From Trichoplax adhaerens (Eukaryota > Placozoa > Uniplacotomia > Trichoplacea > Trichoplacidae): a DNA stretch of 64,000 nucleotides. Where the stretch lies: assembly GCF_000150275.1 (NCBI RefSeq), contig NW_002060948.1, forward strand, positions 1,539,328 to 1,603,327, read 5' to 3'. Positions within the stretch are counted from its first letter, which is position 1, and every line of letters begins with the position of its first letter. Below are positions 1-12,863 of the stretch, one piece after another. The notes beneath the pieces are model-generated. The model made no database searches and was not told the origin of the DNA. It saw nothing but the letters and a program-made list of their open reading frames with translations. Position numbers and translations under genes: made by a program.

Positions 1-966
1 AATTCTGTTAGATGTAAAATCCTCTAAACACGTACTAGGTTAATATTTTTATTTAAAACTAACTTACAACAGATTCAGCACTCTATGCATTGGTACAAAA
101 TTCGATGATTTTTATGGTACAGATGCATTAATCAATAATTATTATTATACTGCTGAAATTGCAATATATTTGGCGATAATATTTTTTAATGAAATTCGTA
201 GCTTGCATCTGTTTCGTTGCAATACTGCAATTACTGTGTATTGATTAATTATTATATTACTACTATGCATGCTGTTACAAATAGAGACCATTTCTGCGTA
301 GTCGATTATAATCATCGTAGATGAGTAATATACACAGTTAACTTAGAAGATAAAGCTCCTTAGTAGGTTGTTACTGTATAACATTCAAAGCAACATCACA
401 AAATATAAACATTTCCCGATTTTCAAATTTATGACTGCATTTGTTTAATTAAGCTGGATTTTATTAAGTCTATCCAAGCATATCAAAATTTTTGTCACCT
501 TAACAGCTAGCATTGAGAATAGTTGAAAAAGTATGTGAATGGTTTCGAAATCAATAAAATGTATTGATAAAGACATACAAGTATTGCTGTAAAATCTTAA
601 ACTGATATTTACCTTTACATCTAGAAATAAAATGCCTGCGACACAATAGTATTGGTGTTGCGCTGGGTAATAGTATGCCCACAGCAATTCGTCATTGTTT
701 GTATCTCGTAACAGCATTATAACGAACTGAGATCTTCTAACATCAACACTAATAAGGCATCATTATTGGAAGGTATTAAAGGATCAGTAAGTTTACGCTA
801 AAAGTTAGCATAATGAGTGATTATATTTGCCTGCTTTACAACTTTCATAGAGAATTTCTTAATATTAATCATAGTTTATAAGGATACCAATTACATTATA
901 GGATTGTTGATGCTAATACAGTTATTTTCAATTATTTCACTTAGATACATACTGTACGGAACTTAA
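1..966. other. non-coding 3' flank of the eIF5 gene
   Basis: Downstream of the eIF5 stop codon. I see only short open frames without splice support and no recognisable gene or RNA. Confidence 0.5.
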
Positions 967-3096
967 TTAAATATTGTCGATATCAATATCATTGTCGTCT
1001 TCCTCTACTTTCTTCTCTTCCGGTACCTCATTGCTATAAACAATATCGTCCTCTTCCTCTGCAGATTCTTCTTCTGCTTCCTTTAACCACTTAATGAAAG
1101 GTTCCGCTTTTTGACGTATTTCAGCACCAACCTCTTTGCTTATGTATTTCTTTGAAAGCTGTTATTAAATTAAAGCAAAAGTTATCTTATTCGTTCCAAT
1201 AAGGTATACTATAATTTCTCCCAATTACTTAGACGACAGTACAGACTGTACGATTCTAACCTTGGTGTACCAATGCAATAAGCTTTCCTCTTCTACATAG
1301 TCTTGATCGTACAACGTATGCAAAATTTGAGTCACCTTAGACATGAGCTCTTGAGGGTAAGACTTTCCAACCAATATTTCGAAGCCGTTCATTAAGTATC
1401 TTTGACATTTCTTAGCGTACTTGCGATCACCAACAAACTAGATAATACAATAATTTTCTTTAAATGCGAAATGCAAGGATAACATGCAAGCTATTATGCT
1501 ATCAGTATCTATCGATAACATACACGTTATTCTATGTTATCAATATCTATCGCATTTACGTAGTAAATACATTATAAAGGTTTACGAAAACGAACCCGTA
1601 CGAATAGCTGCCGATAGAGCTTTATTTGAGATATAAAATCGGCGTTAAATAAGAGTTCGCAGAGGATTAAAGTAGCCTTTTCAGGAACATCTAATCTTTC
1701 AGCTTCTGCGAATATGTTATTTTCTTTTCCAATAATCTTATTCTCTTTCTTCAATTTCTGTCATTAACACACATTTTAGCATCTCAAACAATTCTATTCT
1801 ATTATAATCACCAATACGTACACCATACACAGAATAGAGCATTTCATGAGAAAATAGCAAACATACCTCAGCATATGTATAAAAAATGTCTAATCGCTCC
1901 TTCTCTGATCGCTCTAAATCGTCGCTTAAAGTCAGGCCCTTGGCAGCGGCTGATAAATTTTCCATCCTTTCCTTAACTGCAGCCTCAGATGTATCAGCAC
2001 TCCAGTCATCACGGTCTGAATGCTACAAGAATAATATGTTTATAATACAGTAACCTCCATAATATAGTAAAATTAATATCATCGATGTTAGCTATAGATT
2101 CATTGCTATACACACATACCCCATTAACAGACGTATTAATCGAGACATTGACAGGTGCATTATCAATCGAAGTGGTTCCTGCTGAAGTCTTACTAGCAGC
2201 CTTCTTCTCATTGCGCCCCTTTTTCCCTTTCCCTCTACAATTAATAATGATTCAGTTTAGAATGTGATCTAGCATAACTATTAACTGGATCAATATTAGA
2301 ATTAATATTCAGACTTTTTGGTAGATTCCGAATTTGGCGGGTACTTTAATATAAAAGTAGACAGTTTATGTCGTAGATCGATCAGGCCATGATAGCCACA
2401 TGCAAGACAAGATGTCTTGATCTTCTCCTTTCTTGAATCGACTGACTGTAAAAACAGTAATTACTCTGAGAATATAGCGGACATAAATACAAACTGAGGT
2501 AACGACTACCATTGAACACTTACCAAATCAGTTTCAGGATTTTCACATTCTGGACATAGAACAAACTTCTTAATAAAGCCGTCTAGTATTTCCTGCAATT
2601 TCGACCCATCGTGAGATCCATTGACGATATAGCGATCATTTTTACTATCTAATTGAGTTTGAGCTCCAAGTTCACAACCAAAATACTTCGTGGGATCTAA
2701 TTCGTGTTTCATTCAATTGGCAAGAGCTTATAAGTACTTGATAACACTTTATCCTTTAAATTCATAAACAACACAGTATAGGAAAATAAAATTTGAATAG
2801 CTTTACATGATGGAGGCCTTTGCAATGATTTAGCAATTTCAGTCATATTAACTATGACAGTTTTAATTCCATTGCCTTTGCCTTCAACCTAGGTGTAAAA
2901 TGACGATAGTAAACTTTACGTACAAATACATGATCAAGTTACATCACTAGAATATGAAATTCAAATTCTATAAATAGGCTTCACTAACACAGACTCAATG
3001 TCATTCGCCATTACTGTTTTTTACCTTAGCTATGATGCGAGGCATTTTATACCGATAGTATGGATCGTTATTGGCGCGATTGATATTGATAGACAT
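967..3096 (-). CDS. EIF5: eukaryotic translation initiation factor 5
   Basis: eIF5 is the GTPase-activating protein for eIF2 in the 43S/48S initiation complex. Nine exons join in phase: 3096-3025, 2888-2807, 2696-2524, 2445-2315, 2234-2120, 2022-1867, 1757-1596, 1437-1261 and 1158-967, giving 419 residues (human is 431). The N-terminal domain begins [20 protein letters not shown] and keeps Arg15, the catalytic arginine finger of human eIF5. It is followed by a G-rich EGKGNG stretch, [13 protein letters not shown] and a zinc-binding C-x2-C pair (CPEC and CLACG). A Lys/Ser-rich linker leads to the C-terminal W2/HEAT domain, which ends in [16 protein letters not shown] and a highly acidic tail, DIDIDNI. 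The chosen start is the Met that aligns with the family start. The donor after exon 4 is weak (GTCTGA) but keeps the frame. The gene is head-to-head with the NCLX gene, 5.2 kb away. Confidence 0.97.
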
Positions 3097-3956
3097 TTTT
3101 GAAAATTTTCTAAATTTTCGTAATAGGTGGCACCGTTATGATTGGTATTAATGGTAATTTCCGATGGGATAACTGATAACTCATTAAAATACATATGCTC
3201 ATTAAGGTGAACAGGAGTATTATTTTCCTTTCTGGCGTTTTCCGCGTAGGCTGTTAAAAAAAAAGGATACAAAACAATTAGGCGTTAGTAAACAGCATTC
3301 CGCATCACTTTAGCGCTGTACTTCTACGCAAAACGACGTTCATCACTCAAAAGGTAATAACATTAAGATTACTAGTCAATCAAATCATCCATCATTTTCA
3401 AGCGATGTTGAGAAAGAGGTACTGTAAACTATCGTCATTTAAGCACTGTATCAGATCATAAAAACATTTACCAATACCTACTAAATATCAAGTGCCTAGG
3501 CTACTACTGTACATCAAAAGATAAGACAACTCTCATTCAATACCACCCTTAAGTAATGCAGTAAATCACAACTTTAAATTTCGAATCGATGGGATATTCC
3601 TATAGACTTGTCAACCAAACTGATGAAACGAAATTGAATTTACTCCACGGACATATGTTATGCACAATTTCATTACTGTCAATAAAGCAACGTAGCTCTA
3701 GTTTGTGCTCATCAGTCTACAGTACCATTCCTAATATAGGTTAGCTTCACTCGCTGTTTTAATTAAAATTGATTAGCTAGTAAGTGATATGAATAAAAAG
3801 TGTCGCAATACAGTAGTTAGCTTATCGCATCAATGGGATTCTACCCGTAATGGCTAGAGAAACTAACAGCAATTTAATTACAGTCGCTAAGCAATAATTG
3901 TTTACGACTGATCCACGTGAACAGCCAAATGTATGGCAGATATATCACTTTGCCCT

Positions 3957-4020
3957 AGCAGTACAGTACCGTTCGTACAGTACTGAGAAAGAGTACAGCA
4001 ACCAATACAGTACAGTATTG
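3957..4020. repeat. GTAC-palindrome cluster (CAGTAC/GTACTG)
   Basis: Six or more overlapping copies of CAGTAC, GTACAG or GTACTG occur within about 60 bases. The same palindromic word family recurs in other gene-proximal spacers of this window. Function unknown. Confidence 0.6.
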
Positions 4021-5479
4021 TATTCCTTACTGTTGAGTAGTGTATAGTATATTGTATCTATGATATGTAGAGTAAATCACTATACGGCAAAAATCGCGTG
4101 TTTCCGATAGAGAATTATGGTACGTAGCTGCTCTTCGGCATTAGAATTACCCGGGATTTCGTGTAAAATAGCATAAAAATCCTGCTAAGCAAGGAATGCG
4201 ACAGAAATTAAGAGCAAACTTAAACCCAGTCTCATTTTACCACCATGAAAATGAAAATAATCAGTAGACAATTATAAGTTTAATGTGTTGCTTATTCTCT
4301 AGTTACTGGCATGATTAAAAACTGTTTAACTGTATTGATTTCAAGCACGGATTGTCGATACATAAGCTTGAAAGCGACTGATTTTATTCCATTTTGAAGT
4401 CCTTGGTGTTAGCATAATCATCAAATTTCGACTCTATTATTACAGTACAGGAACACATGATCATGCTTTGTGGAAAGATACCATCATGGTTGTAGCACTT
4501 TGATACATTGTGTAGCGTAGTCAAAACCAAAATGACCAACACAATCGTATACCGTACAAGGAAAGTAAAACTCCAGTAATATTGCAGCCAGATCGGTCTT
4601 CCATCGATACTTGCTTTCGCTATCAAGTTCAACATGCTGCCCTATACATAAATGAGTCAATCTGATGTAACAAATTGTAATAACATACGCACATCTGCAC
4701 ATCGTTCCCACTTCGCAGCTATCTTAATCTATATACAATTAGACTGAAAATCAGTGATTGTCCCTTCTTGGTCATACTGTGCGGAGATCGTATGACATTT
4801 TACTAGAAATCAACTTTGTCATCATAACACATAGCAGTTGAACCTGTAGTACAACAGCAAAGGAAATTTCCAGGCAAATCAATTCAAAATCGAAATGACT
4901 AATTTCTTGGTGCCCCCCCCCAAACTGAACAGTGAAACGCTCAATAGAGTATACTACATCAAACTTATTTTGTAACTATCATTTCACATTGGAAGCAATT
5001 ATCCATGACGTACAACAACTTGACAGTAAAAGCGCGACAGCACATTTCACTGCAGTAAAAAAAAGAAAATAACGTGATCCAAATTGTCTCTAGTCTATCA
5101 TAGACACAATGCAATAAATCACCAAAAGAACTACCTCGAAAAGAAAGCAAAATAAAATCATTTGACTATCAATCTTGCGTTGAAGAATGTAGGAAAGTTG
5201 TCAGTGAGTAGGTGAAAAAAGATAGAAATCCCTCTTACCTTTGAAGAACTTCATACATAAAGTGAACTGCAAAATCCTCACTGATTCGCTTGAAGCAAGG
5301 TACCCGTCTATTATACTGGTGCTACTGGCTACAGTCTACAGTGCACAGTATAACACTGCAGTACTGTATTGCACGTACTGTACACTGTAGATATGGACCA
5401 ATTTCCTACGTTGGCCGTCATATCGGGTCGGGCAATATGGACGTTTCCCCGGCCCTCCCCCGGCCGGAGGTAGATTCTA

Positions 5480-6205
5480 GTTTATTGTTCAATCACTGTC
5501 AAACGTGCATGATATTAACAGTGACATCCTTTTAGCTATCGCCTTACCATCCGTAGAGTATAGTCTCTGTCAGTATAACATATACTGTCTATTTTTGATC
5601 ACTGTCAAAAATGTGTATGATATTAACAGTGACATCCTTTTTGCTACCGAGTTGCATGTATAGAGTACAGGCCTGTCAGTATACGTAGTACTGTATACCT
5701 ATAATATACGCCTATGATGTCTATTGTAATCACTATAAAATGTGTATGATATTAACAGTGACATCCTTTTTGCTACCGAGTTGCATGGATAGAGAGTACA
5801 GGCCTGTCAGTATACGTAGTATACCTATAATATACAGTACGATTATGCTGTCTATGGTTTAATCACTATTCAATGTGTATGATATGATATTAACGGTGAC
5901 ATCCTTTTTGCTACCGAGTTGCATGTATAGTCTATAGAGTACAGCCCTGTCAGTATACGTAGTATACCTATGCTGTCTATCGTTTAATCACTATAAAATG
6001 TGTATGATATTAACAGTGACATCATTTTTGCTATCCAATTGCCATCCGTAGAGTACTGTACATTGTATAAGTGCCTGTCAGTAGAATATTATACAGTACA
6101 GTCTATTTTGAACCGTTGTAAATCGTGTACGATATTAACAGTGACATCATTATTGCTATCGAGTTGCCATCCGTAGAGTACTAGTAGTACAGTGTACAGT
6201 CCTTG
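5480..6205. repeat. six-copy degenerate tandem repeat, period about 110-140 bp
   Basis: The core GATATTAACAGTGACATC recurs at about 5511, 5619, 5748, 5886, 6005 and 6131, one copy with a single change. Each core is followed by a T-rich tract, GCTA(C/T)C, a CATCCGTAGAGTA- or CATGTATAGAGTA-like segment and CTGTCAGTATA. Unit lengths are about 108-138 bp. Copies differ by small indels and substitutions, so the array is old or evolving fast. Confidence 0.85.
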
Positions 6206-8332
6206 TTTGTCCGAATCATTCATTAGCTCATTTATACTACGCCAGTTGAACATCATCACCAACAGCACATATGGTACAAATCCCTAGCAAAAAGGATGTC
6301 AACGATACAAGCCTATGGAACTATACTACTGACTACAGAGTAGTACAGCATCAAATGCCAGCTGCGGGCTCCTGACTATAAGTATTTTATTAATTCAAAA
6401 AATAATGTCGCCCCTTGTACAGGAGAAATTGAATTGGTAGAGAAAAGTTCGTACTGTAGCTACGGTGCAAAATTCATGACACTACGGTGCAAAAATTGAG
6501 GTGGCGACGTTATTATGATTATTTTGGGGGGATACTTGTATATTAAAAAGGCAAAGAGAGGAAGAGACAGGCAACGGCCGTTTATTGCAAAAGAATAATC
6601 AGGCTAACTATTTTCTGCTTATTCTATTATGCTAGCGACTATCACTGAAACCGTATACGACACTGTACAGTGCAGTGTACAGCTAATCTGGATGACCATT
6701 GCGGACAGTATAGTGTATCATTTTAGCACATATATCTCTCTTTCCTTTTCTACCATGATAGTACCAGTTAGCAGTGCTAGTATAGTACAAACTCTGCCAC
6801 TGTAAATGCTCACATCCAGTGGCATCCTATTTTGTCAACATTGGTGGTCGCTGGTCCTAGTCAAAGACCTCTTGAACTTGAAAGTTGCAAGTTGAAAAGT
6901 CCATGCTACCGTATTGTTGCAGCCAGTGCAGTACTGAGTACAGGTATCAAATGCTCACATCCGGTTACATCATAGTTTGTTCAGACTGCAACCGAATACG
7001 GTACAACACTACCACTGTGGAAATCTCATTGAATCCATTCGATGATGTCGTTTATTGACTCTGGTGGAAAACGGTGGGGAAAAAAGGGAAAATTTGCATA
7101 ATTTGGATAAAAATAGATCATATTGTAAATCATTCCAATCTGCATTCTATTGAGGATTCCAAGTGAAACACTTACCACATAAACTGTGTACGGCGACGTG
7201 ATCAATAATCGATGATATCGAATTCATACTGATAATATAATAGAAGCTTGCTGACATATTAATCGCGATAATGGCAAGAAATTGGGTAAGTTGATCAAAA
7301 ATAAGTATAGGGTATCTAGATATAGCTCTATTAATAACAACCCAACCAAAGATAAAAAGTCTTATGTACGGGATAGTCCGTAGTCGGTAGATCAAGGATA
7401 ATTAACGACAGCCAGTGAAAACGATGGATACTGTTGATTATTAGCAATAGGAGAGACGAAAATTATAAATCTTAATCTTAAAATATACAAGGACAACTAT
7501 ACAGTATTATAGATTAACGTAGATAATAAAGATAAGCGCAACTTTGTTATCCAAAAAAACTGCTTGGCCTTGAATTAAAAACAGTTTATACTACTGTAGT
7601 AATAGAACAGAATAGAAGGTTAGTGTTTTTAATAGCATAAAAAGAGTATCTCTATATTGCAGACCAAGGGCCAATGAAAATTGGCTTCATTTCATTGTCA
7701 AATAACTTGTTAACTCTGAACTGAAAGTGATTTATGCTGTAGCACTGTAGTAATGACGGAATTGAAAATAACACACTAAGCATAACTGTATTATAGATTA
7801 AGGCAAGATGAAAATAAATACCATTTATGGTAGAAATGTGTACCGTATATATATATACTGACTAAGCTGAAAGCGATTTAAAACGCTTTAGCAATTGCAG
7901 AATGGAAGATTAGCATCTTTAACTTAATACAGCAGAATACACGAATGAGATGACCTATGGGCCACTAGGAGGAGACTGGTATTCTTCTACAATCCATAGA
8001 TGATCTTATTAGCGGTGAAAACATGCGTAAAAACATTACATAATTTCAAGTATAAAAAGTAGTTTGTCATCGTTTTAGTACTTTAACATCGTAGACATGG
8101 AAGATTGGCAGTTCAATAACTTCACAAACTACACGTTCAATTGAATACTATATCAATGCTCCATGACATAGAATTATGCTATACGCATGTTAACAACATT
8201 ATGCTACATATACTGTACTTTGAATTCTATACATGATTAGGCTGCAAGTGTAAGTAACTTATTGATTCTATTCCTCAATATATAAACATTTACATGAAAA
8301 ATAAAAACTGTTGATTATGGATTGTATTTATA

Positions 8333-11300
8333 ATGCAGATCCCTGGCTTGCTGTTGAGCCTCCTTTTATCCTGTTTATTTCTCTCCGTTTCTACTGAAGA
8401 TGCTATACCAAACGAAGTAATAGAACAATTTCTTACATCAAATCACCATAATGAGACAGATTTTCAAAATGTGCAGGTAAGAAGACACTGACGTAGAAGA
8501 GAATTGGGGTCATTTTTAGATGCAATAATACCATGATAGTGACGAAAATGGTACTTACCAATATTAATAGATTAATATGAATCAATGCTTGACTTTTAAA
8601 TTGTACACAACGTTGCATAACTAGCGCAGCGGAAATAATAATTAAAACTTTATAAAGTACAATTTAAGAAATAAGGCCAAAAAAATTTACAGGTTATCAA
8701 TAATTAAATGGTAAGAATCGTTTCTAATAACGCCAAAATAAAGCTTTCGATTTACCTGTGGTCCTCATTGAAATAAAAATTTTCTTTTACACAGTAATTC
8801 ACTTATACAATAATCCAATATACACTTCTATTGTCTGGTAGCATTCTAGATGATCCATTTGTAAATGTCTCATCGACTGTACTGCAGTAATAGAAAAGCA
8901 AAAAATTTCATAGAAAGAGTACGGTTACCATTGGGATCTATACCGTGATCATATTCACTGATGATATGTTGCCAATAAAAATTGGCAAATGATGCAAAAC
9001 GTCATGCATAAACAATTTACATGGTAGTACTTGTTCTAATTTAATGGATATACCATATACCGTAGTCGTTTTAAGTAAGGTAGCATTAGCTATAAGTAAA
9101 TCTGCACCATAAGTATCGATAACCCGTTGCATACTTACTCGTAAACTATCCAGTAGCTATACTCCTGCTAAATCAATTATTATTTTTCACCTTCTAGTGC
9201 GATTACATCCATAAAATTAATGCGTCGTTTCAATGCCTATTCGTAAAACGAAATATCGACTGCAATAACATCGATGGATTAATTAACTACTTGTCCTTAA
9301 TTTATTGTCAACTTTCGTTAAGACTTCGCCCATTAGCATTAGCTATTCTGGTAAGCATTACATAACATCATTTGTAATTACTTAATGAATCAATCTAGAA
9401 TAGCGTTAATCAAAAAGAACCATTCTTTGATCAAATTTTAACTTATAAATATAATATTAATAAATATAAGGAGTCTCTCAAAAATATTCTATGCTGTATT
9501 CCTCCTACATCATATTTAAAGTAAACAACTTATTGCTAACTACTGTAGATACTATGGCTACTTGTACTCTTTATACTATTGGCTATTACTGCCGAAGACT
9601 TGTAAGATATCATTTCTCATTCAAATACTATTACAACCTACCTACTTACTAATTATTCATAATCATTTTGCCTTTGAATTCTTTGTCATCTTGTCACATT
9701 ATATTTTTAGTTTTTGCCCATCCTTGACGATCATTTCCCAATGTTTGAAATTAAATCAGAACATTGCAATATCCTTATTTACTAGCTTGATATTAAAAAC
9801 AAATTTGAAAGAATGCATTTCTTGCTGTATGAAAATCAATGGAGATAAAATCATTAGAATTCTTTAACTACTATTTACGGTGTAACTTTATTAGCTTTTG
9901 GAAATGGAGCCCCTGATATCTTTAGTGCCATTGCTGCAACGACTAGTACAAAATCGGGCGGGAGCGGTCTGGCTGTGGGAGCATTGTGTGGTAGGCTGTA
10001 GATTTGAAAATGGCGATATTTACTGTTTTGATAATAGTAATTAGTAATTTCAACTCTAACAAAGGGATGCTTACTCATTAGGTGCTGGCATGTTTGTTAC
10101 GAGTATTATTGTTGGCACAATTGGTTTTCGTCATAATTTTACTGTTACTCGAAGGCCATTCTACAGAGATCTACTATTTTATGTCGCAGGTGTTTCTTTA
10201 TTATTCTACATTCTGTACTACGGTCACATGAAAATAGCGTATTCCTTGGGTAAGTTACAATATTAAATGTAAATTTAAATCTTCTCCAGAGCTATGATCT
10301 TTTTAGAATATTGTTGTCGAATTTTGTTTTTCCAGTATGTACTTAATAAGAGCCAAAAATTCTATACTCGCATTCTAGGTTTCATTGGCTTGTACATAGT
10401 CTACGTCCTCGTTGTATGCATCAGCCGATACATTCGACAAATGTCGAAATCTAAGCGTGAACTTAATCGACAGTCTGATATTCCGAGTAAATCTGATATA
10501 AAAAAGTCTTTGATTTATATAATAAATATGACCTGCATGAAGTCAATCAATGCTTACAGCAAATATTTTATTCGTGGGTATAAAAAGTTATCTTGAAATT
10601 TATCATTATTTCTAGATCCAGTAGTTGCTCCTGTTGGCAATGAACTAATAGGAGAAGTTTCTGAAGGTGATGGCGAACAGATGGAGAGAGCTGATACCCC
10701 TAATGATACCCGTAGAGGCAATGATGCTATTCCCAATTTAGATGGCTTAACTGGTCTAACAAGTAAGCTAGTAAACTAATTTAATTTAAAATATCTGTCA
10801 ATGTACCTTTGCCGACTATTGTATCCCTTAAACACGAGTGTATATTCTTTCAATCTTGTAGAAGCGTTAGCTGCTACAGAAATTCTCGGCACTGCTATGA
10901 TTAGCCATGATAACCCACCTTTGGTCGCTAACGAGATAGAACAAGACGAAATTGAAAATTCTCCTAACTTTAATAACCACGAATTAAGAGGTAATAAATA
11001 ACATTTTAAACAAATGATCATGATTAAACTTATCTCTATTACAGAAATTCAACAATTTAATACCCTTAATGTATCGACAGATTCCGAAGATGATTGCCTA
11101 ATTGGCTTTCAAACTCCTAGTTCAAGTTCAAGCCGACAATATAAGCGAGAATTTAAAACATTTTTAAAGTCGCTGTTGCCGTTTAATTGGCGAGAATGGA
11201 AAGAATCTAAGATTATTGCAAAAATATTTACTATAATTAAGGTTTTAATGTTATTTTTTCTGTTATTATACCGATACATCTATTCCAGTAACCAATTAAC

Positions 11301-12863
11301 TTGTGACATATTGCACAAATATCGAATCTAAGCTTCCACTCCTCATATGCCTTAACCTTACAACTCCAACGATCGACTATGAAATGCCTAAAAATAACTG
11401 GAATAAATGGCGTGCAGCAGTACAATGCATTCTTGCACCACTCTTTTGTTCCGTAGTGACAAAGGGTACATTACTATGATAAACTGTTGGACTTGATATA
11501 GCCATCTGAATGCCAACTTTAATGAATATTCGTTTTATATGTAGATATAAGAACTCAAATAATTTAATTACGATGATAAATTTTCTTTTGTTTATAGGAG
11601 GATTTAAAATGATCACTGCTCATCTACCAGTTTGGTTGTTAGTGCTTGCTATTGGTCTGCTCTTAGCCGTAATAGTAATCTTGACTACGACAAATGAAAA
11701 ACCTCCACGCTATCATACAGTAAATTTAATATTATTTGCCTTGGTTATAAATGCAACACTTTATTAATTTTCGAACGAAGTATTGAATACATCAATTTCC
11801 CAACTTTAGCTTTTTGCCTTTTTTGGGTTTACGGTATCGGTATTATGGATTTATGCGACAGCAAATGAAATTGTCGATATACTCCAAGTTAGTAGTCTTA
11901 AAGCAAGTAATATGATCATGCTAATAAATTCTATTTAATCGAAACGATTTGTAACGATTATAATAAGGTAAATATTATTTTATAGTCCTTTGGTCTAGTT
12001 TTAGGTATAAGCAGCGTTATTTTAGGAATCACAGTACTAGCTTGGGCTAACTGCATTGGCGGTACGCATAATGCTGTAAATTGTCGATAACATTCATACT
12101 GAAATATTCTGTATTTGCTAACTAATCTGATCTATACTCTAAATATCCCCTGGCGCATTGTTAGATTTTGTATCGAATACAGTTGTGGCAAATCAAGGAT
12201 TTCCACGCATGGCAATGTCAGCATGTTATGGTAGCCCAATGATGAGTATCTTTACGTAAATGGAGTGGAACATTAAAGATATTAGGTTTATGTCGTTATA
12301 CGTATTTATATATGAGTTATTAAAATTCAGTTACAGATAATAACATCTTTACTAATGTATTTGTTAACTACATAGTACAGTAGTTCGATTATCGTATAGC
12401 TACAAGATCGCATTGCGTGAATATCATTTTTATTATGTCCTTAGCGGATATCTTAAGATTTGTTATTAGGATTAGGTATAGGATTTTCTATTGCCACGCT
12501 TAGAAACGGAGGTGATTTAAAGGTTAGGAGGTTTTACGCTTATTGCTGTTTTTAGCTAATAAATAACAGTTTCTTGTGATATAATTGTTGTGAGTGAATC
12601 ATCACAGCAGTTAAATTTAATAATATTTTAATATTTTATTCTAATTTTATTGAATTGATTTTTATGCTTCTATTCCTTAGATCAGCCATACGCCTCTTCA
12701 ATATATTTCCATTTTTTTCTTGTTGGGAAGTTTAATTTCTTCACTAGTTTTTATTCCTATGTTCGGTTTTAGAGTAAAGCGCTTTTTCGGTATATATTTG
12801 ATTTGCTTATATGTCATTTACATGGGTATATCACTACTAACGCAGCTGAAGGTTATTTTCTAG
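8333..12863 (+). CDS. SLC8B1: mitochondrial-type Na+/Ca2+ (Li+) exchanger, NCLX/SLC8B1 family
   Basis: NCLX extrudes Ca2+ from the mitochondrial matrix in exchange for Na+ or Li+. Seventeen exons give 668 residues: 8333-8476, 9198-9350, 9549-9601, 9711-9768, 9879-9990, 10082-10249, 10379-10486, 10616-10762, 10862-10990, 11045-11241, 11333-11465, 11598-11719, 11810-11887, 11986-12061, 12165-12245, 12458-12522, 12681-12863. The first in-frame Met after a stop was used; it opens a hydrophobic signal (LLLSLLLSCLFLSV). A Cys-rich segment (CDYIHKINASFQCLF) precedes the membrane domain. The alpha-1 repeat at residues 137-153 has LAFGNGAPDIFSA. The cytosolic loop (about 270-390) is acidic and Ser-rich. 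The alpha-2 repeat near 547-590 has LAWANCIGD and NQGFPRMAMSACYG. Intron 4 is AT-AC and intron 15 resembles U12 GT-AG. The final exon ends LLTQLKVIF. Confidence 0.94.
9769..9878 (+). other. U12-type AT-AC intron (intron 4 of the NCLX gene)
   Basis: No GT-AG intron with a normal donor joins the exons on each side in frame. An AT-AC intron does so exactly: AAC ATT GCA joins GGT GTA ACT. The intron starts ATATCCTT, the minor-spliceosome donor consensus. It contains TTCTTTAAC at 9860-9868, one base from the branch consensus TTCCTTAAC. It ends TTTAC, with the branch A about 11 bases before the end. Length is 110 bases. The protein across the join matches the conserved family segment. Confidence 0.92.
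12246..12457 (+). other. probable U12-type GT-AG intron (intron 15 of the NCLX gene)
   Basis: The donor is GTATCTTTA, one base from the U12 consensus GTATCCTTT. Only this donor keeps the reading frame, giving ...GSPMMN then LLLGLGIG. The better-looking GTAAAT ten bases downstream breaks the frame. A GTCCTTAGC element lies 12-20 bases before the acceptor and partly matches the U12 branch consensus. Confidence 0.6.

Larger units (their letters stand above)
3097..8332. other. intergenic region between the head-to-head eIF5 and NCLX genes
   Basis: This 5.2 kb holds the 5' flanks of both genes. Short open frames exist on both strands, but none has splice sites or family resemblance. It contains the six-copy repeat at 5480-6205 and GTAC palindrome clusters. 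Weak, degenerate repeats near 7560-7960 are also present. Confidence 0.5.

Noticed and set aside
7560-7960. Possible three-copy degenerate repeat
   Set aside because: Segments such as TGTAGTAAT and TATAGATTAA recur, but spacing and similarity are too weak to call a repeat by eye.
9562-9867. A 101-codon plus-strand open frame
   Set aside because: It crosses intron 3, exon 4 and part of the AT-AC intron of the NCLX gene; only 9711-9768 is coding.
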